From positions 147,936 through 211,935 of the forward strand of contig LUCM01007866.1 in assembly GCA_008360955.1 (NCBI GenBank): a DNA stretch of 64,000 bases. Reading direction: 5' to 3'. This DNA is from Fasciolopsis buskii. Lineage: Eukaryota > Platyhelminthes > Trematoda > Plagiorchiida > Fasciolidae. The translations under genes were made by a program, and so were the position numbers. How positions within the stretch are numbered: position 1 is the first letter of the stretch; each line of letters begins with the position of its first letter. A model generated the notes under the pieces. It did not search any database and was not told the origin of the DNA. It saw only the letters and a list, made by a program, of their open reading frames with translations. Below are positions 10,489 through 24,619 of this stretch, piece after piece.

Positions 10489-13400
10489 TCAACTTTTGGA
10501 TGCATAATGCGCAAGTGGGCATACCGTCCTACATAACTTCTCGCTCCCGAAGCCATTACAAAACAAATGTAAATATGAGATTGGTCTTTTAGAAAACACT
10601 GAGAGGAATTTTCTAATTAGCCCTCATTGCGAGTCGCTTTTGTATTCGAGAACAAAGCTGATTCCAGAAGTAAATTACAGGCAGTCCTCTCCTGGGGTTT
10701 ATGACCTCAGAAATAAATTTGTCACATTCTCGAGCACTCTGCTACCAGGCTTGCATCCATTATTTTTAGTCCCTACAACAGAAGGTTGGGTTAAACATCA
10801 CCAGAATACAGAATGCGTAAATGCGTTTAGGTAGGGCACACTCACCAAGCAAGTAGACTAGTTTGGTTGACCAGATTTTTCCGGCTCAGCAAACTAGCTA
10901 ACAACTGCTCATCGATCAACGAACCAGTCAGCACGAGAGGTCGTAATGAAAACACCGAGCGGGTTAAATTGGAAGTGTCTTTTCTTCAGTGACGATGATT
11001 AATTACCCCGTAATTCCTGATATCTCGGATCCACAAATGAGAGGAGAAAATTACCTGAATACTAAGTAGGTGTGGGAGATCATGGGCCACTAAGAAATAT
11101 GGATAACCTGAAGTGGAACGAAAATAATTGCAGTTCTTCGTAAACCGGTAAAACTTCAGCGTATCGTCGGACGGAGAGTGGTGCCTTGTTGATGGACCGG
11201 TAATCTCGTCTATCCTGGGCAATACACTTCCGAGAGAATTGCAAAGAGTTCATTTGGCTTGGACGAAGTACAGTCCCCGCGCGATGTTTTGACTTAAAAT
11301 CAATATACCGAATTTGGCCAGGCGCAATAATGAACGGCTACCAATCACCAATAGGCACAAGAATGGCACCGATTTAAAGTAAGCAGACGAAAACAACTAG
11401 AAGACTGCAACATATGTGAAACAAGCATGAATTTTATTTACAACTCATGCGTTCATGCACAAAATAGATATCCCGATTAGCAGAATACAGTCCTCCCACG
11501 ATTCATATTAGTCGTTTGCCTAGGAAGGCTGGTGCAAAGCTACACTGGATGTATCTTGTGCTGAGCACGTGGACTTTTCACATCTTGGCTCGACAAACGT
11601 GTTGCTAGTCAGAATTCTACCAGAACATCTGCATAGCGGCCAATATTTGTGGGAAGTGCCTGCATAAAGTTCACCACCGACTAAACAGTTGGAATCTATG
11701 GTCAGGAGGCCGCCTATCATCGCAGCTTCTTCATGCACACTTTGTAGTATACTCATGAGTCGATATCACTCCCTGGTATTGATAGATTCCTACTCTAGAT
11801 GATCGGAGGTGTTTGTCCAGTACGATGAATACGTCATTCGTGACACAAGTACTGGGAAAGTGTTTCATTCGTGAGCGGATCCCACAAGTACTCCCACTGA
11901 AACAGGTACCACTATTGTTCAACTGAACTGAAATGTTGATTCGATCGCGTGATATGTCGATACCTCCGTACAGTACCCTTCTTCCCATGTTACACCGATG
12001 CATCAGAGTACTTGGCGCGATCGGTGAAGAGAGTACTAGCATCCACCAATCCCAGAATGTTGCAGGGCATGGATATTCCCGCACACAATTTCCTCCTCGC
12101 GATGCGACATACGCAACTGGGAAAGAAACCCGGACCAGTTCTTTAAAATCCAAGTGTGTGTGTGGTGACCCTTGAGATGTCTGAAAGCGAGCGACTTAAT
12201 CTACTTTCGTGGGAATGATTTCCGTCCAGCTGGTGGAATCATAACGAGGCAGATGAGTCAGTCAGTGGTCGAAGTAACTAATCTGAATGATGCGCCATGT
12301 GCAGAAGACGTCTTAGCCATATCCAAGTCAGAGGACCGACTTTTCTAAACGTTGATTTGAACGATAGTCAAAGAGCGAATGAAATCCGAAGCTATCCTCC
12401 AGATGATATGCTCGTTGCAGAATATGCTTCAACGTCTCCAGTTCTAATTCGAAAACACATCCGACAAACAAGCTGATTCGTTGAAAAATTCTGGGGGGAA
12501 AGAAATTTGTAGTGAGTCCATTAGCCAGTCATGTGACAGTTTACTAAAGCCCCGTTGCCGACCATAGCTACAACCAACCAGGCAGAATCATGAAAAGCGA
12601 AAAATCGGCGATGGTCATTAACCCAAAGATATTCTAATGATTTTTCCATCCTGTTAGTATAAATACACATGTCTTGCAAACAGATTTGAACTTGTCTTCC
12701 TGTTTCCGCGGTCTTCTTAATTTCTGCGGTCACATAGTCCGCGGTCAGTTACATTCAAATAAGCACCGGTATTTTGAAGGTGCTTGAAATTCCGCATTCC
12801 AGGTGCAAATTCTATCCAGACCAAGGTTATAGCATTCCATTTCCAATATCTGAGACCTAAGATCCTTTCGGTTGTCGAGTAGTGCGCGACAATAGTACGA
12901 CTTTCGCGATTCTTTGAACTTACATTCACACCAAGTTAACTTCGCTCAGTCACGCTCCACTTTTGCCCCTGTTAGGTCACAATATGAACCATGAACAATG
13001 ATGTCATGTGATCGGGCTCCGTAGGCTCAGCCATTTCACGTGTTTTCACCCCATTAATAAGTTTCGTGATCAGCCGTACAATGTAAACCTCGCACGAGTG
13101 TGAAAGTGATTAGGTCACTGAGTACGTTCGCTTCACACTAACTGTCGGATCGTCGATACAGGACAGAAGATACTTGTCTGGGTTCAACAAAAGACAAGTG
13201 TTCAAAACCGATCCATCAACATCATCGTAGCTGGAGTGATGAAACCAACAACAAACCGGAAGACCCTGAGACTGCGGTCTAACCTCATCGCCCCGATATC
13301 GCTCACGCCACTTTCTCGTGAACGTCAAGTAGTAATGCGTTGTAACAAGCGTCAATGTACAAATACTCGATGTTGCTTAACAAGTAACTTCGTACTACTA

Positions 13401-16400
13401 TATCCAATCTGATTGATTCATCCCACTGTCAAAGATATTGCTGTCATTATTATTGCCATCTATGCTATTATAACTGCATTGTTGCCACTACTATTGTTGA
13501 TTGTGTTCAACTAACGGACGTTCATGGCTTACAACGTCTCCCATATCAACCCTACTTGCTTCTGTGCACAGGTGCGACGGGTACACGAATGTTTGCATCT
13601 TATTCTGCTCCACCCCCACTAAATTACTGTGTGACATTTCACTCATGCTGATGGCACGAATTCCAAATTAAACTATGGATTGAAACGTTTGTCATCTTTG
13701 TGACGAAAAGATCGGTTCAAGTTGAGAACGCTCCTTTATCCAGGCTGCAACCTCACGCGCTGTAATTCTAATAAGTATGTTCTACATTAGGCACTTTATT
13801 CAGTGGCCCGTGGTCATACCTTAGTGGGTGAGAGAGAGTGAACAAGCGATACTTTTGTGCACATTTTGATATCTGTTACCCTCTGAAATGCAGCGCATGA
13901 GCTGGGAATTATTCGTTCACAACAGAGTAATTTTTCGAGCTGCATGAAGTACAAGTTCCACTTTTGTGAGTTGATATCACGGTACCTGAGAATAATTTCG
14001 TCCCTTGGGATCCTCCGTTCAAATCACATACGTGGGAGTTGATTCGATTTTTACTAGCTGTCCCTCTGAAGGGCGTGGGATCGTTGATCAAAAATCGGCT
14101 ACAATGATTGGTTTTTGAGGTAAATTAGGGGTGTGATCGAACCAACCAGTGTTTGAATCACAAATGAAATAAGATATTTCTCAAAGCTCCATTAATAGAA
14201 AAGGGACATTTTGCAAGGTTTGCACCGTAATAGGTAATGGAGCCACGGGACAGTGCTGTTCGATGATGTTCACACACGTCACAATCTGAAATACAAAAAG
14301 AGAAAACGCGCAAGCCAAAGTCCAGAAAGCATATCGGCCAGCATTGATATTTGCACAAAGGATCCAATACGGAGCTATCTAGGACACACGCTACGACATT
14401 GATCGTGTACAACCACGGCCTAATATGGTCTCTTCGTCACCTTATCAAGGATATTTGCACAACCGACGTCATCCGAAAAGAGAACTTTCCTTGTGCAGCA
14501 CTCATTCGCACCGGTGACCCGGCAAAATTCATCATTGTTCGTGGTCGATAAAGATCGAAGCGTGACCCAGTCTATAAGGTAATGTAGAGACCTATTTACT
14601 TGCGGCTGGTCTCCGCGGAAGACTATATTCCCTAATGAGATGTGTCACAAGTTCAGTTTGATCATTAACCGCTCACTCCCAGCCCCTGAGGTTGGCATTC
14701 TGCTTACCAGTCGAGGGACATTTCTAATTGCAGGTCGGATTCTAATTCAAATTTACTAGATCAATCCATCCGCAGCTGCCGTAACATCTATGTGGGTAAA
14801 ACAAACCGATGACTACCTCAATGGATATCAGAACATATCTCCAGGATGTGTGCTAAATTATAAATAGAATACATTCCAAATGCACTTGAAAGATCCTCAC
14901 ATCAAAGTGGCGGATTTTAAGCGTGCCCTCAAAATAATTTACATCTATCTCACCTATGCATCTAAACGTGATCGGTTTTGGGAAGTCGAGCGCATCAAAT
15001 TCATGTCGATCTTCCACTTGAACTAAACGAGTTTGTTTTCTTTTTTATTCACAAAATTTTCCCCTTCCAATCCGATTTTTCTAATTGATAACCTGAACTG
15101 TGGCATTTAACACGAGGCTTCATACTGTATACTTGGTGTTTGTATACTGTTACTGTTGGCCGGTGAGATATTTTGACTCACGTGATACGGTAAGGTAAGG
15201 TACAGCTTTGTTTTAGCACGTGGTTACAAACCAGTCAAAAACCTGGATACAGAAATAAGAGAGCCGAAATACGTCGGATGTCACTGATGAATAAGTAATT
15301 ATTAATGCGTGGCATTAAATCTCAGAAAGGACAAAACATTACGCATGAAGGCGAAACAATCACGTGGAACAATGTAGCATGCTGCCAACACACAAATAGT
15401 CTTCTCCGTACCTCAGCTAGCACGGTCTTGAATCATAGCGAACCTAACAGTTTCTGCTTTGTTCTTATTTCAAATACCAATTCGGCTGAATGAAAGATCC
15501 CTTGTGACCAGAAACCATCTCATTTCACTGTAGATACACAAATTTTATTCGCGCTATTTAGTGAACAGGATGCCCACTAGCCAGACAGTCTATTGTCATT
15601 GACTGAGTCAATTCTCTTTTGAGACAGTAAGATTGATTGTAACTATATTGTTAGGTTGTATCGCCTGTAGGCTTCTGATTGGCCGACGACTTTCTTTGGT
15701 CCAGACAGGCAAGCTAAACTACCTTTGATTACAGACTGATAGAGACTGCCAATTCTGTGAATCACAGCTTTTAGCCTTGGCTTTCCGCTTACTTGTACCG
15801 ATTCAGCTAATCTTACCCAACAAGGTATTACTAAATCTAAGGGTGATATTTTCAGATATCTAGAATTCACTGGATTTGCACCTCTCTGCGAGTGTTTTTG
15901 GAGACCACCGGAAACTTTCCATTCTTCTGTTAAAGGTAAACCGCCTGGAATTCACATTTGCATTGGTTTCAAGAGATCAGCTCACACGTCATTTGCCACT
16001 TGCCGTCGACATCCTCTAGGCTAACCAAAACTGAGCTGTTAAAAGCAACTCACAGACAATATGACAGGTAGCATGCATAGGACCTAACCCGCCACTTACG
16101 GATCCACCACTTCTTTATGATAGCTGATGGCACGGGACTGCTGATTATAATAACTACAAGTCTTCGAAGCCTGGAACTGCATTCTCATTTTGATCATTAG
16201 GATTGTACACTGAGGATGAGCATACCTCAGAAATCATAACAGTGGCTCACCTTTTAAATCCTGTATGCAATCAAAAACGAACTTACAATTCTTGTGGAAA
16301 GGGACTGTGGTTGTTCGAAGGCTGTTGAATGAGAAAGTGGCTCGGGTAGCTCGCTATATGATTAGAATTTGGGATCTCCAAGTCTTAAAGCCGCGATAAT

Positions 16401-19400
16401 AATAGCTTTTCTACCAACGAGAACTGATATTTCATGTTTAAGATTAGGAAAATGAACGAAAGCGAATGCTGTTCTTAATGGATCGAGTAGCCTTCACGTT
16501 GCGCGGTGAATCGCTGGGAGGAACAGCTCCGTCCTTTATGCGTTTTCTGTGTTAGATGAAAATAAGTTTGTTCACATGCTTTTGATAGTACAAAAACATG
16601 CAGGTTAGATTGAGACAAATCGTTGCTGGTCAGAAATCGATGATGGAAAATTCGGTCAGAATCGGTGAATTAAACACGATCTCATGGATTTCGATGTTGT
16701 TGCTGTTTCCAGGTTTCCTTAATTTGAAAACAAATTAAGAAATGGATTTTCAGAGAAAGGTGTTTTTTGAAGTGTAAATGCTCATTTGTTTGGTTTTTTA
16801 CCTATAAATGGACCGTCGATCGTCCATTCGCCCATGGGGAAATTACGAACGTGTGTGGAAAATGTATAAAAAATGAAGCCAGAAATCACCCTAAACAGTT
16901 TGAGCAGGGGGACCATAAGCACGTATTTTTTATTGATCGTTCGGTTAATGTCCACTGATGACTGGCTGACGGACTGAACTGAAAGGTAGGCTGCATGTCC
17001 TCAATTATTGGCGAGTGTGAAAGTGGCTTGTGATGAAATGATTGTCTCGTGGACATATGCGTCGGGAGTGAAATGTTACATGAAAATATGGACCTTTCTT
17101 TGGTTAATGCCAACAAGACTTTTCTTGTGAAATTGACTGAATATCGATTGACGTGTTTTTAAGGGCAATCTTCAACCCCTGACAGTTTGGTTGGGGTTCA
17201 GTGTATAAGGCGCCACTCTTTTGGTTGTTCGGTTTTCTATCATCGACCTACTTTCTTTGATCCCATTCATGTTGGAATAAGCTAAACAGGTTTGCCCATT
17301 CCGCAATTGCATCTGCTTCCAGGCCAACGTAAGTGGCCCTTTGCGGCTATTCGACAGAATTCAGGATTTTCGCTTAACTTGTCACGTCAAAGTGCATAAT
17401 CATAACCTAAACGAGACATCGAACGGGAGTACGATGTTTAGCTACTGCACGCGATCTCAGTTTTCTGAATATTTGTTGCATAATTCTTTCGATCGAAACG
17501 ATTACTTGTTGGTGAAATGAAAATAGATCAAAGTGTACCTTTGTCCACGCATCTTGATGCTCAAATATTCACATAACGAAGAAAATTATTTGAAAGTATG
17601 CCTTTGGGCCGCATAAAAATAGACAGGTTTATAGTGCGCTTTTCTCTTGCATATTGTTGCGAATAGCATTGGGTCGAACAGAACGAAATAACTAATCGCA
17701 TCCAATTGCCTGCTGAAATGGAAGGTTGCCTGGTCATTATGACCGAATTATTACACTGAAATACGAGTTTATATAAATCAGAAAGAGGAAAGAGAAAGCC
17801 CTGAAACAGGGAGGGCACATTATTGACACCGGCGTTTTGTCCTATCTCTTTTGGAGAGATGCTCGATTGTGTTGCAGTATTACGACGCACATATACGCAC
17901 CCCTACACATACACAAGTACACACAATTATTTAGATTATTTTCTGACTAACTGACAAATTAATAGACTTAACGACTATCAAATTATTGCAAATTTCTTCC
18001 CATGTTACGCACCTTTTTGACTGGGATTTCTTGCTTGAGATTAACCATGAGTAATTTTTTGAGTACTATAATCAGCCTAAAAGGAAATGTGTACTTTATA
18101 TTATAATAGAACGTATGATTAGACAGCACAGCTGGCGATGGGGGGGAGGGGCTTGGAAATGGCGGTAACTGAGCCATTCATTTTTTGCATGCTACCAGGG
18201 AACATTCCATTCTTGAAATAATTGATTTTAGTGTTAAATCCGAGTGGGCCTATTTGCACATTGTTTGCATTGAACCTAATGAAGAGAAACACTATTAGTA
18301 ATCTATTGCGAGGACGCCAATAGTTGTTCATAAGTCATTAACTCATTTTTCTACCGCCCGTGGCACCAACACCATCCACGCTTTTTTACATGCTACTTAG
18401 TGGTCGGTTGGCCAATTTTACTAGTATCAAATTTCGAAATTTTGTCAAGATGTTTTCTTGTACTACAGACTGTTGGAAAATGCTTTATCAGTCGCTAATC
18501 CTTCGTATTTTTGGCTCATCTCAAATCTCTGCTAGCTGTACAAACTACTGAAGTGTTTGACATAACCAAAGGCTTTAGTTATGAGCAAAGTAAACAATTT
18601 AATGAAAATCTATCTGGAGCAGGGCTTATCTTTTGAAGTCCTGTCTACTGACTGTACTCGGCATATCACACTATTAGGCTCTTAGAAGTGGAACTAATCT
18701 AGGTTGTTGTGGTTTTGACTCCCGAAACAGTGTCGTTAATTGCGAGCGTCCGTAATAACTCACGGACACGAATCACTCGAAAGTTCTGGAATTAATTCAA
18801 TCGCGAACCGGGCAAATGAAAACAAAAGAAAACCTAAACCCATGGAATGAAAATCGCGTTAGAGAGGATTCATGTTTTTAACGACTGCACCGAAACACCG
18901 TGGACGGTATAGTTTTGGGTCAGTTCGCTTTCCACCCTCAAACTGAATGGTTAGTTGTAGTCACAAGCGACAGGGAACCTACACCGAACTGTATCGCGTG
19001 ATTTATACGGAGATCCAACACACTCGCCAAATGTCATTCAAGTGAATATTGGAAAACTAATCAGAGCCGTTGTCATTGTAAACGACGGCGACCAAAAATT
19101 CCTGTTGACCACGTACCGGGGCAAATGTAACCGGCTAAAATTTCAACACCTCCAGTCGCCTCTCTTTTCGCAAACTTAGAGTTGGCCGTAAACGTTTTCC
19201 GGAAACTCATATTCGTTTTTTTATCAAAAAAAAAGAAATTAGGGATAAAAAATACTCATCCTGAGTTATAGAACAAATTCTATGGTCTTTTCAAGGGCCT
19301 GGACAATTAACAAGAAATCTGATGATTTAATGGCAGTCTTGATTAATTTCCAATGGCCGCGAAAATCAACACGCAAACGGAACCAGTCAAAGTTTCCATC

Positions 19401-20110
19401 GAAGCCGAATACGTTTTTTCAGTCCCGGTGCCACGGTAGGGCGGTTCTAATTTTTGATCACTTATGAAACGTTAGCTGTCACGCTTATGGCAACATGAAA
19501 AAAACTCCTAGCTGTCTGAAATATCATTTAGCTCAAAGCGAACAGCAGAAAAATTATTTGTTGCTTGGATACTGCCAGAATTGACGATGATCAGCGGCGC
19601 AAAAAAATAGTTAGATACTTCTATAATCGAATAAGAGTAAATAACCCTGCCCCAGTCACAATCATAGGAGAAAGTCAATTACATCCCAAAGTCATTTATA
19701 AGGCGTTCACTTTGTGAACAGAGACAAGAAAATTATTTTTGGCGGCATACTGGATGTCAGCTTGGTGCGTCATCAAAATACAATAACACACGTATGGAAC
19801 GTGCTTTTAAAGGAACCAGGGAAACGGTGTTGGGGAAATCCTTTTAAATTTATTTTCCCTGGACGAATAGCTGATCAGCAAGTGGCATGGAGATCAGTTT
19901 GCCAAACTATGATGAAGAAAATCGTCAAAACTAGGAGTATCTCATTAGATATTCAGCCTGTCTGATAGTTATTCATCCGTGTGAATATGACATTTCTCTC
20001 GAGTTCCGCTTCGGTTCATCTCACATTTTCATCTGTTCACAATTGCTTAGCCCCTCATCACCAAAAAGATCTTGGGATTAAAATCTGACTCTCCTAACAC
20101 AATTCCTTGT
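10489..20110. other. Long non-coding stretch (9.6 kb), no gene supported
   Basis: No transposon domain, tRNA-like head or convincing exon was recognised. Open frames such as the 140-codon minus-strand frame at 11731-12153 overlap equally open frames on the other strand and show no domain. A mild ATT/ACT-rich patch lies near 13440-13500. A partial hammerhead look-alike at 16210-16233 was rejected. Confidence 0.45.
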
Positions 20111-20379
20111 GGCACATCAAATCACGTGATTGTTGATAATATACACATTTTCACAACACTAATCCATCCAACCGAAATTGTGCTCACCTGGATACGGTTG
20201 CAATGGTATGTAGTACGCTTTACCCAAATCGCGGCTTCACACGATTTGTCCATGAGCAAGTGAGTTTGAGGGATTGCGTTTCGATCAGCACCTCAACATC
20301 CATCTTGGGAAGGTGAAGTGAACCGAGTGACTGGTAGCATGGACAAATTAATCGCATGAATGTCCGCGTGAAAGCAAGC
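20111..20379. repeat. 269-bp inverted repeat, left arm
   Basis: Reverse complement of 21331-21599 without indels. By eye there are about four mismatches over the outer 235 bp (about 98% identity). The inner 34 bp differ at more than ten positions. In this arm the candidate exon of the right arm is disrupted: a CGA codon reads TGA, a stop, and the 5' end of the exon differs. Confidence 0.9.
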
Positions 20380-21330
20380 TCGTGGATTTGCATTATGTAT
20401 CTCACTTTGTGACATGCATGGATGATGGTAGAAACCAACACAGTGAACTCATATCAGACGATCTAAGGACTATGAGAAAACACTGATCCATTATGTGTAT
20501 GAGGATGGCACCCCGAAAATTGTTCAACTAGTTCTCAGCTGTCATCCTGAACATTTGTCTGCGGTCAGATTAACTGTTATTTCTGTCTTATCGTCTGGTA
20601 ATTAATTTTTGCAACTACCTTTCTCACGTCGTGCATTCTAAAATCCGAAAGCCGATCTCTAGACTAAACCCCCAGATGAATAGGTGGTCAAAAGCAGTCG
20701 GAGTTGCTAGCTTGCTGGCAGGCGGTGCTACACCATTTCGCACACTATTTTAGAACTATGTTCTTATACGGCTTGTCCTTTCCTCAAAGGTTCTTGCAAG
20801 TGAACGCCTGCCTACGAATTGTAGGGGATCAGACTGATAATTCTGAGGTTTTGCACCGTGTGCGCATCGAAGTACTAATCTGAGATTGATCATGTCTTGC
20901 ATCCTTGTGAATGACGACAATACCAAATAGTTGGAGTATAATTCCGAATGATTTCGACGTAATTCCGCAATAATGGGAAAATGGCATCTTCTGCGTGGCA
21001 GTATTCTCCCATTCTGGCTGTTGTGATTGTAGATGCACCGGAACTAATGGTCACAGCAGCTGCCTGCATTCATGCTCGTGATTCCATGTTGTATCTCATT
21101 TCGTTTGTGAACAGTGCAAATGTGTGCTCCGTGGTGAATGTCGAACGCATGAGACAGACCTCGGCCGGTAAGGTAAATATAACCTTGCCGACGGTAATTG
21201 ATTTCCCTGTATTGACGCTACAGATGGTGCCACCCCCGTCCGACAAGTTTCAATGCACCAGTCGCATACACACCGAGGGATCGCAGTTTTTTTACAGCAC
21301 ACAGATCATCTGATATGATTTAATTTACAG
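20380..21330. other. Spacer between the inverted-repeat arms
   Basis: This is 951 bp with no recognised transposase, reverse transcriptase or RNA gene. An open frame at 20981-21313 on the plus strand (110 codons) has a good 5' splice-site sequence GGCCG/GTAAGG near 21165. Its phase does not join the exon at 21331 without a stop, so it was not annotated as an exon. Confidence 0.4.
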
Positions 21331-21522
21331 GCTTGCAGTCATGTGGATAATCATGTGACTGATTTGTCCATGCTAGCAATCGCTCGGTTCACTTCACCTT
21401 CCCAAGATGGATGTCGAGGTGCTGATCGAAACGCAATCCCTCAAACTCACTTGCTCATGGACAAATCGTGTGAAGCCGCGATTTGGGTAAAGCGTACTAC
21501 ATACCATTGCAACCGTATCCAG
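21331..21522 (+). CDS. Candidate internal coding exon (64 codons), function unknown
   Basis: The segment runs from a plausible 3' splice site (TTTAATTTACAG before 21331) to a strong 5' splice site (TATCCAG/GTGAGC after 21522). It is exactly 192 nt and open in phase 0 throughout. The peptide begins ACSHVDNHVTDL and ends THYHCNR-like (TTYHCNRIQ). It contains five cysteines and a mix of charged and polar residues, but I recognise no domain. The whole exon plus 77 bp of downstream intron is duplicated in inverted orientation at 20111-20379, where the frame is broken by a stop. The exon may be a real exon of an otherwise unseen gene, or a piece of a transposon. The call rests only on splice signals and the open frame. 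Confidence 0.35.
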
Positions 21523-21599
21523 GTGAGCACAATTTCGGTTGGATGGATTAGTGTTGTGAAAATGTGTATATTATCAACAATCACGTGATTTGATGTGCC
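21331..21599. repeat. 269-bp inverted repeat, right arm
   Basis: Partner of 20111-20379. Its inner boundary coincides with the candidate 3' splice site, and the outer boundary lies 77 bp beyond the candidate 5' splice site. Confidence 0.9.
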
Positions 21600-22116
21600 T
21601 CGAGTAGAGAAGCAAGCTTTTGGGAAATGCTAGGTCAATTTGCTTCCGACCGTATGGTGAACAGATGGAAATTTCAGGTGAACGGATGTCCAGTGCAGAA
21701 AAATATCATACACGCATTAAGAACTGCACAACGCAGATGAAGAACAATGTTAGAGGACCGAGAGTTTTCATGCATCGACGGTAAAATGTTGAACGCAGAT
21801 CAGACAATGCGGAACAATGATGAAGAAATGACAGCATATTAATCACACCACAAAAAACGGGATCTGCAGGACTCACCCGTCTTATTGGAATGGGAACTGC
21901 GTTCGACCGTGTTTAGTTTTAATGTCATCCCTCAGGAATGACGTGCAATGCAGATGTTTGCTTGCAAGCTCGTTAAATTCGAATTATCAGACAATATCAA
22001 CCTCAGCCTAATAAGCTGCATGTGAGATTAAGGTGCCGTATGGCATACGACTAACAAAAACGGAACATGTTATGCTTATCCACCTTCCAAAATAGGGTAC
22101 CTTTTGTTGAAAAAAA
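21600..22116. other. Non-coding stretch
   Basis: Nothing recognised. Confidence 0.5.
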
Positions 22117-22262
22117 TTGTCCTTTATTAAGGAAATAACAATGTACATCATTTTTCATGGAGGGGGTCGCGGCCAACAGAGTGCTGCCATATGGGAATTT
22201 GGCTGGCGGTGGGAAGGTTCGAACCCATCCAAACGCCAAGATTTTATATGCTTGGTCACCGG
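22117..22262 (-). mobile_element. SINE-L copy 2
   Basis: The minus strand shows an A box of the form GGTGACCAAGCA (22260-22249), a B box GGTTCGAACC (22224-22215), the family body CTGTTGGCCGCGACCCC and the tail TTATTTCCTTAATAAAGGA. The tRNA-like head is shortened between the boxes compared with the copy at 6.9 kb. Confidence 0.75.
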
Positions 22263-23867
22263 TATCTTCCATTTTGTTGGCCATCCTTCATCATTACACG
22301 CTTTCCCGTCGTTTAGCAATTTCTGATGATCGTTTAGAGACGCAAGACAAAATTTTTCCAGCCATTATTAGGGTTGAACCAGAGCATACATTCCTTCGTC
22401 GATGTGCTAACTAGTGACGAAATTCACAGCCGATTGTCAAATTCCTCTTTTCCTTCCCACATTCTTAGTGTGGCCGTTTGCGGTACATGGTTTCCCAAGC
22501 ACTGATGAACGATTACTACAAGCGGTTGAACGATAAACAAAACCGGTCGAGGAACAAATGGGCTGAGTTCCTGGTTTTCTCCTCCAAAAATCGACAGATG
22601 TATTGCTACAAAATATGAACAAGTTAAAATGTAACTAGCTACAAATTTGGAATTCTCACACTAACAAGCAGAATACCGTTGGCATATTTAGTCTAAGCAA
22701 TACGATCAACAGCACGTCTTCATGGGTCCGACAGTGAATCGCGCGCCCATTGTCCGCTTTCGTTTTATTGATCAGCTCGTTTTATCAGCGTAATCACACA
22801 TGGATGCATGCGGTTAGTCGAAACGAATCATATCCTAGCATGTCAGTGGTTTAAAATGAACACCAGTGATTAGTTGTGCTCTTTTCGTTTACAGTCCGAT
22901 CAAAGGTGGAATAAATTTAACTCATTTTTGTTCGCACTTACAGCCATCAGTATTGGCGCGCTAACTTTGATATCCCCAGGTTTGTACCTGACCAGTTACT
23001 GATGTCACTCATACACCCATGCGATGCCCTTGTAACTTCCCAAACGTGAAATTCATGTGACGTATAAGCTCTGTGCTCTGAATATGGGCCTTCTAGATCA
23101 CGCAAATTTGTTTGGGCCTTGATTGCGCGTGATTCACTGTCGCCCACAAACACTAACCATTTAGTACTATTAAAAACCTCAGTGGACTTTTGTGAACAAA
23201 TGACTGCAACTGTCGGGCTATTCTGTTCAAAATTTACATTAGGTCGTGCAAATATAGCCTTCTCTGATTGGTCATGTTCTTCGGTTCGTCTAAACTGACG
23301 GCTAGTTACACTTTCCGGATAAAATGCAAGCGGTTTTTAGTACATCTCCGAACGCTGACCGGGGTACGCCCACCTACAAACCTTCAGAAGAGAAAGACTG
23401 AAAAAATAAAGGCGGAATGAACCCCTCCAGTTCCGGCAAAACGGATCCGGATTCAGGTCGGGATTCCGTTTTGCTGAGCCAGATTAGCTAATTTCGGTAG
23501 AATCGATAATTTTTAGGAACAAATGGTCAATTTAAAAGTTGCCACACCTGGACGCTAAATGTGCAGATCGCAAAGTAACCACCTCGTGTTGTTATTATGA
23601 TAAAGTGGATACCACAGCGAGAAGCTTAAAATGTGTCCGTCCAACATTTGTGACTTTGTTGAACATTGAATGATAAGGATAATTTTTCAGTTTATTTGGG
23701 ATATTGTGATCACTTAAGATATATGAATTTGTTCTGGTTGTCGGCTGCGGCCTGCTGAAAGGGTTCCGGTAATGTTTAGGCGGGTGACATTTCACGGATG
23801 TCCAAACTGGGGAAGAAGTTTTTCGGGGGCATTTTCACCGCCAATGACTCAAAGGTCTGACTCAGAC
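22263..23867. other. Non-coding stretch
   Basis: No gene or repeat recognised. Short frames on both strands lack domains. Confidence 0.45.
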
Positions 23868-23936
23868 AGCGTTCCCGTAGCCCAAGTGGGGTAAGTGACT
23901 GAAGTGCCTGTGATCAGACCTCTTCGAATCCGCCAT
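23868..23936 (+). repeat. tRNA-like SINE head
   Basis: An A box TAGCCCAAGTGGGG (23878-23891) and a B box CTTCGAATCCG (23922-23932) have normal pol III spacing. Acceptor pairing is not evident, so it reads as a tRNA-derived head of a SINE or an old tRNA pseudogene. No other copy was found in the window. Confidence 0.45.
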
Positions 23937-24619
23937 TCGAATATACGTGGAACTTCACCATTCCAGTTCCCGTTATTCAAGTTTAATGAATTAGATTGTG
24001 TTATTTTACTAGAAAATAGAACTTGGAGGACTTCTGTTCTGTTTCATGTTTGCTCAACGGGTCATTGTGGAAAGTCGGTATTTTGTTTATCATCGGTAAA
24101 AATGACCCGGTTGCTGCAGCACACTGAAAGTTCGTGGGCATGTAAAAGGAAACCACGACGAGATTGAAGGAAATCAGCAGTGGTAGTAGCTCGTGATCTC
24201 TTAGCTTCCATTTGCAGCTTTTTAGTCTTTAAGTACGGTTTAGCCTTCACTCACTATTTTTATCCTGGTCAGTCACCTGTTTACTAAATAGTACAAAAAT
24301 GTCCCGGTATCCGACTTGTAACTTTGTGGAATTACCAACTGATATTTTATGGTTTTCAAAACGGGGTACATGGAATAATTTTGTAATGCGTTATCTGTTG
24401 AATACCCCGGATAAGTTCAAGATTAGGAGTAACACAGCTCTAAGTTTGTTAGTGGGTGAGCCCTTCAATTGTTACTGTTCCCTGTTGGTGAATCGCTACC
24501 TGTTAACGTAGTCGGGCTTAGCACTGAGGAACGTCAAGTAGTTCATTATTTGATAAATCCTTCATCACGAAAACGTGCACGAATCGGGAACTCTGATTTA
24601 ATTGGTTGATTCAACTAGA
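23937..24619. other. Non-coding stretch
   Basis: Nothing recognised. Confidence 0.45.

Noticed and set aside
10986..11222. PRIDEI at the start of a minus-strand frame, as in Gypsy reverse transcriptase
   Set aside because: The following residues lack the expected TLDL-SGY and FGL-NAP motifs in any frame.
11731..12153. 140-codon minus-strand open frame
   Set aside because: No domain, plus-strand frames over the same bases are equally open, and this length is expected by chance in 64 kb at this base composition.
16210..16233. CUGAGGA, 4-bp stem with CAUAC loop, then GAAA: hammerhead-like core
   Set aside because: The flanks cannot form stem I and stem III would be a single pair. No other copy exists in the window, so the match is probably chance.
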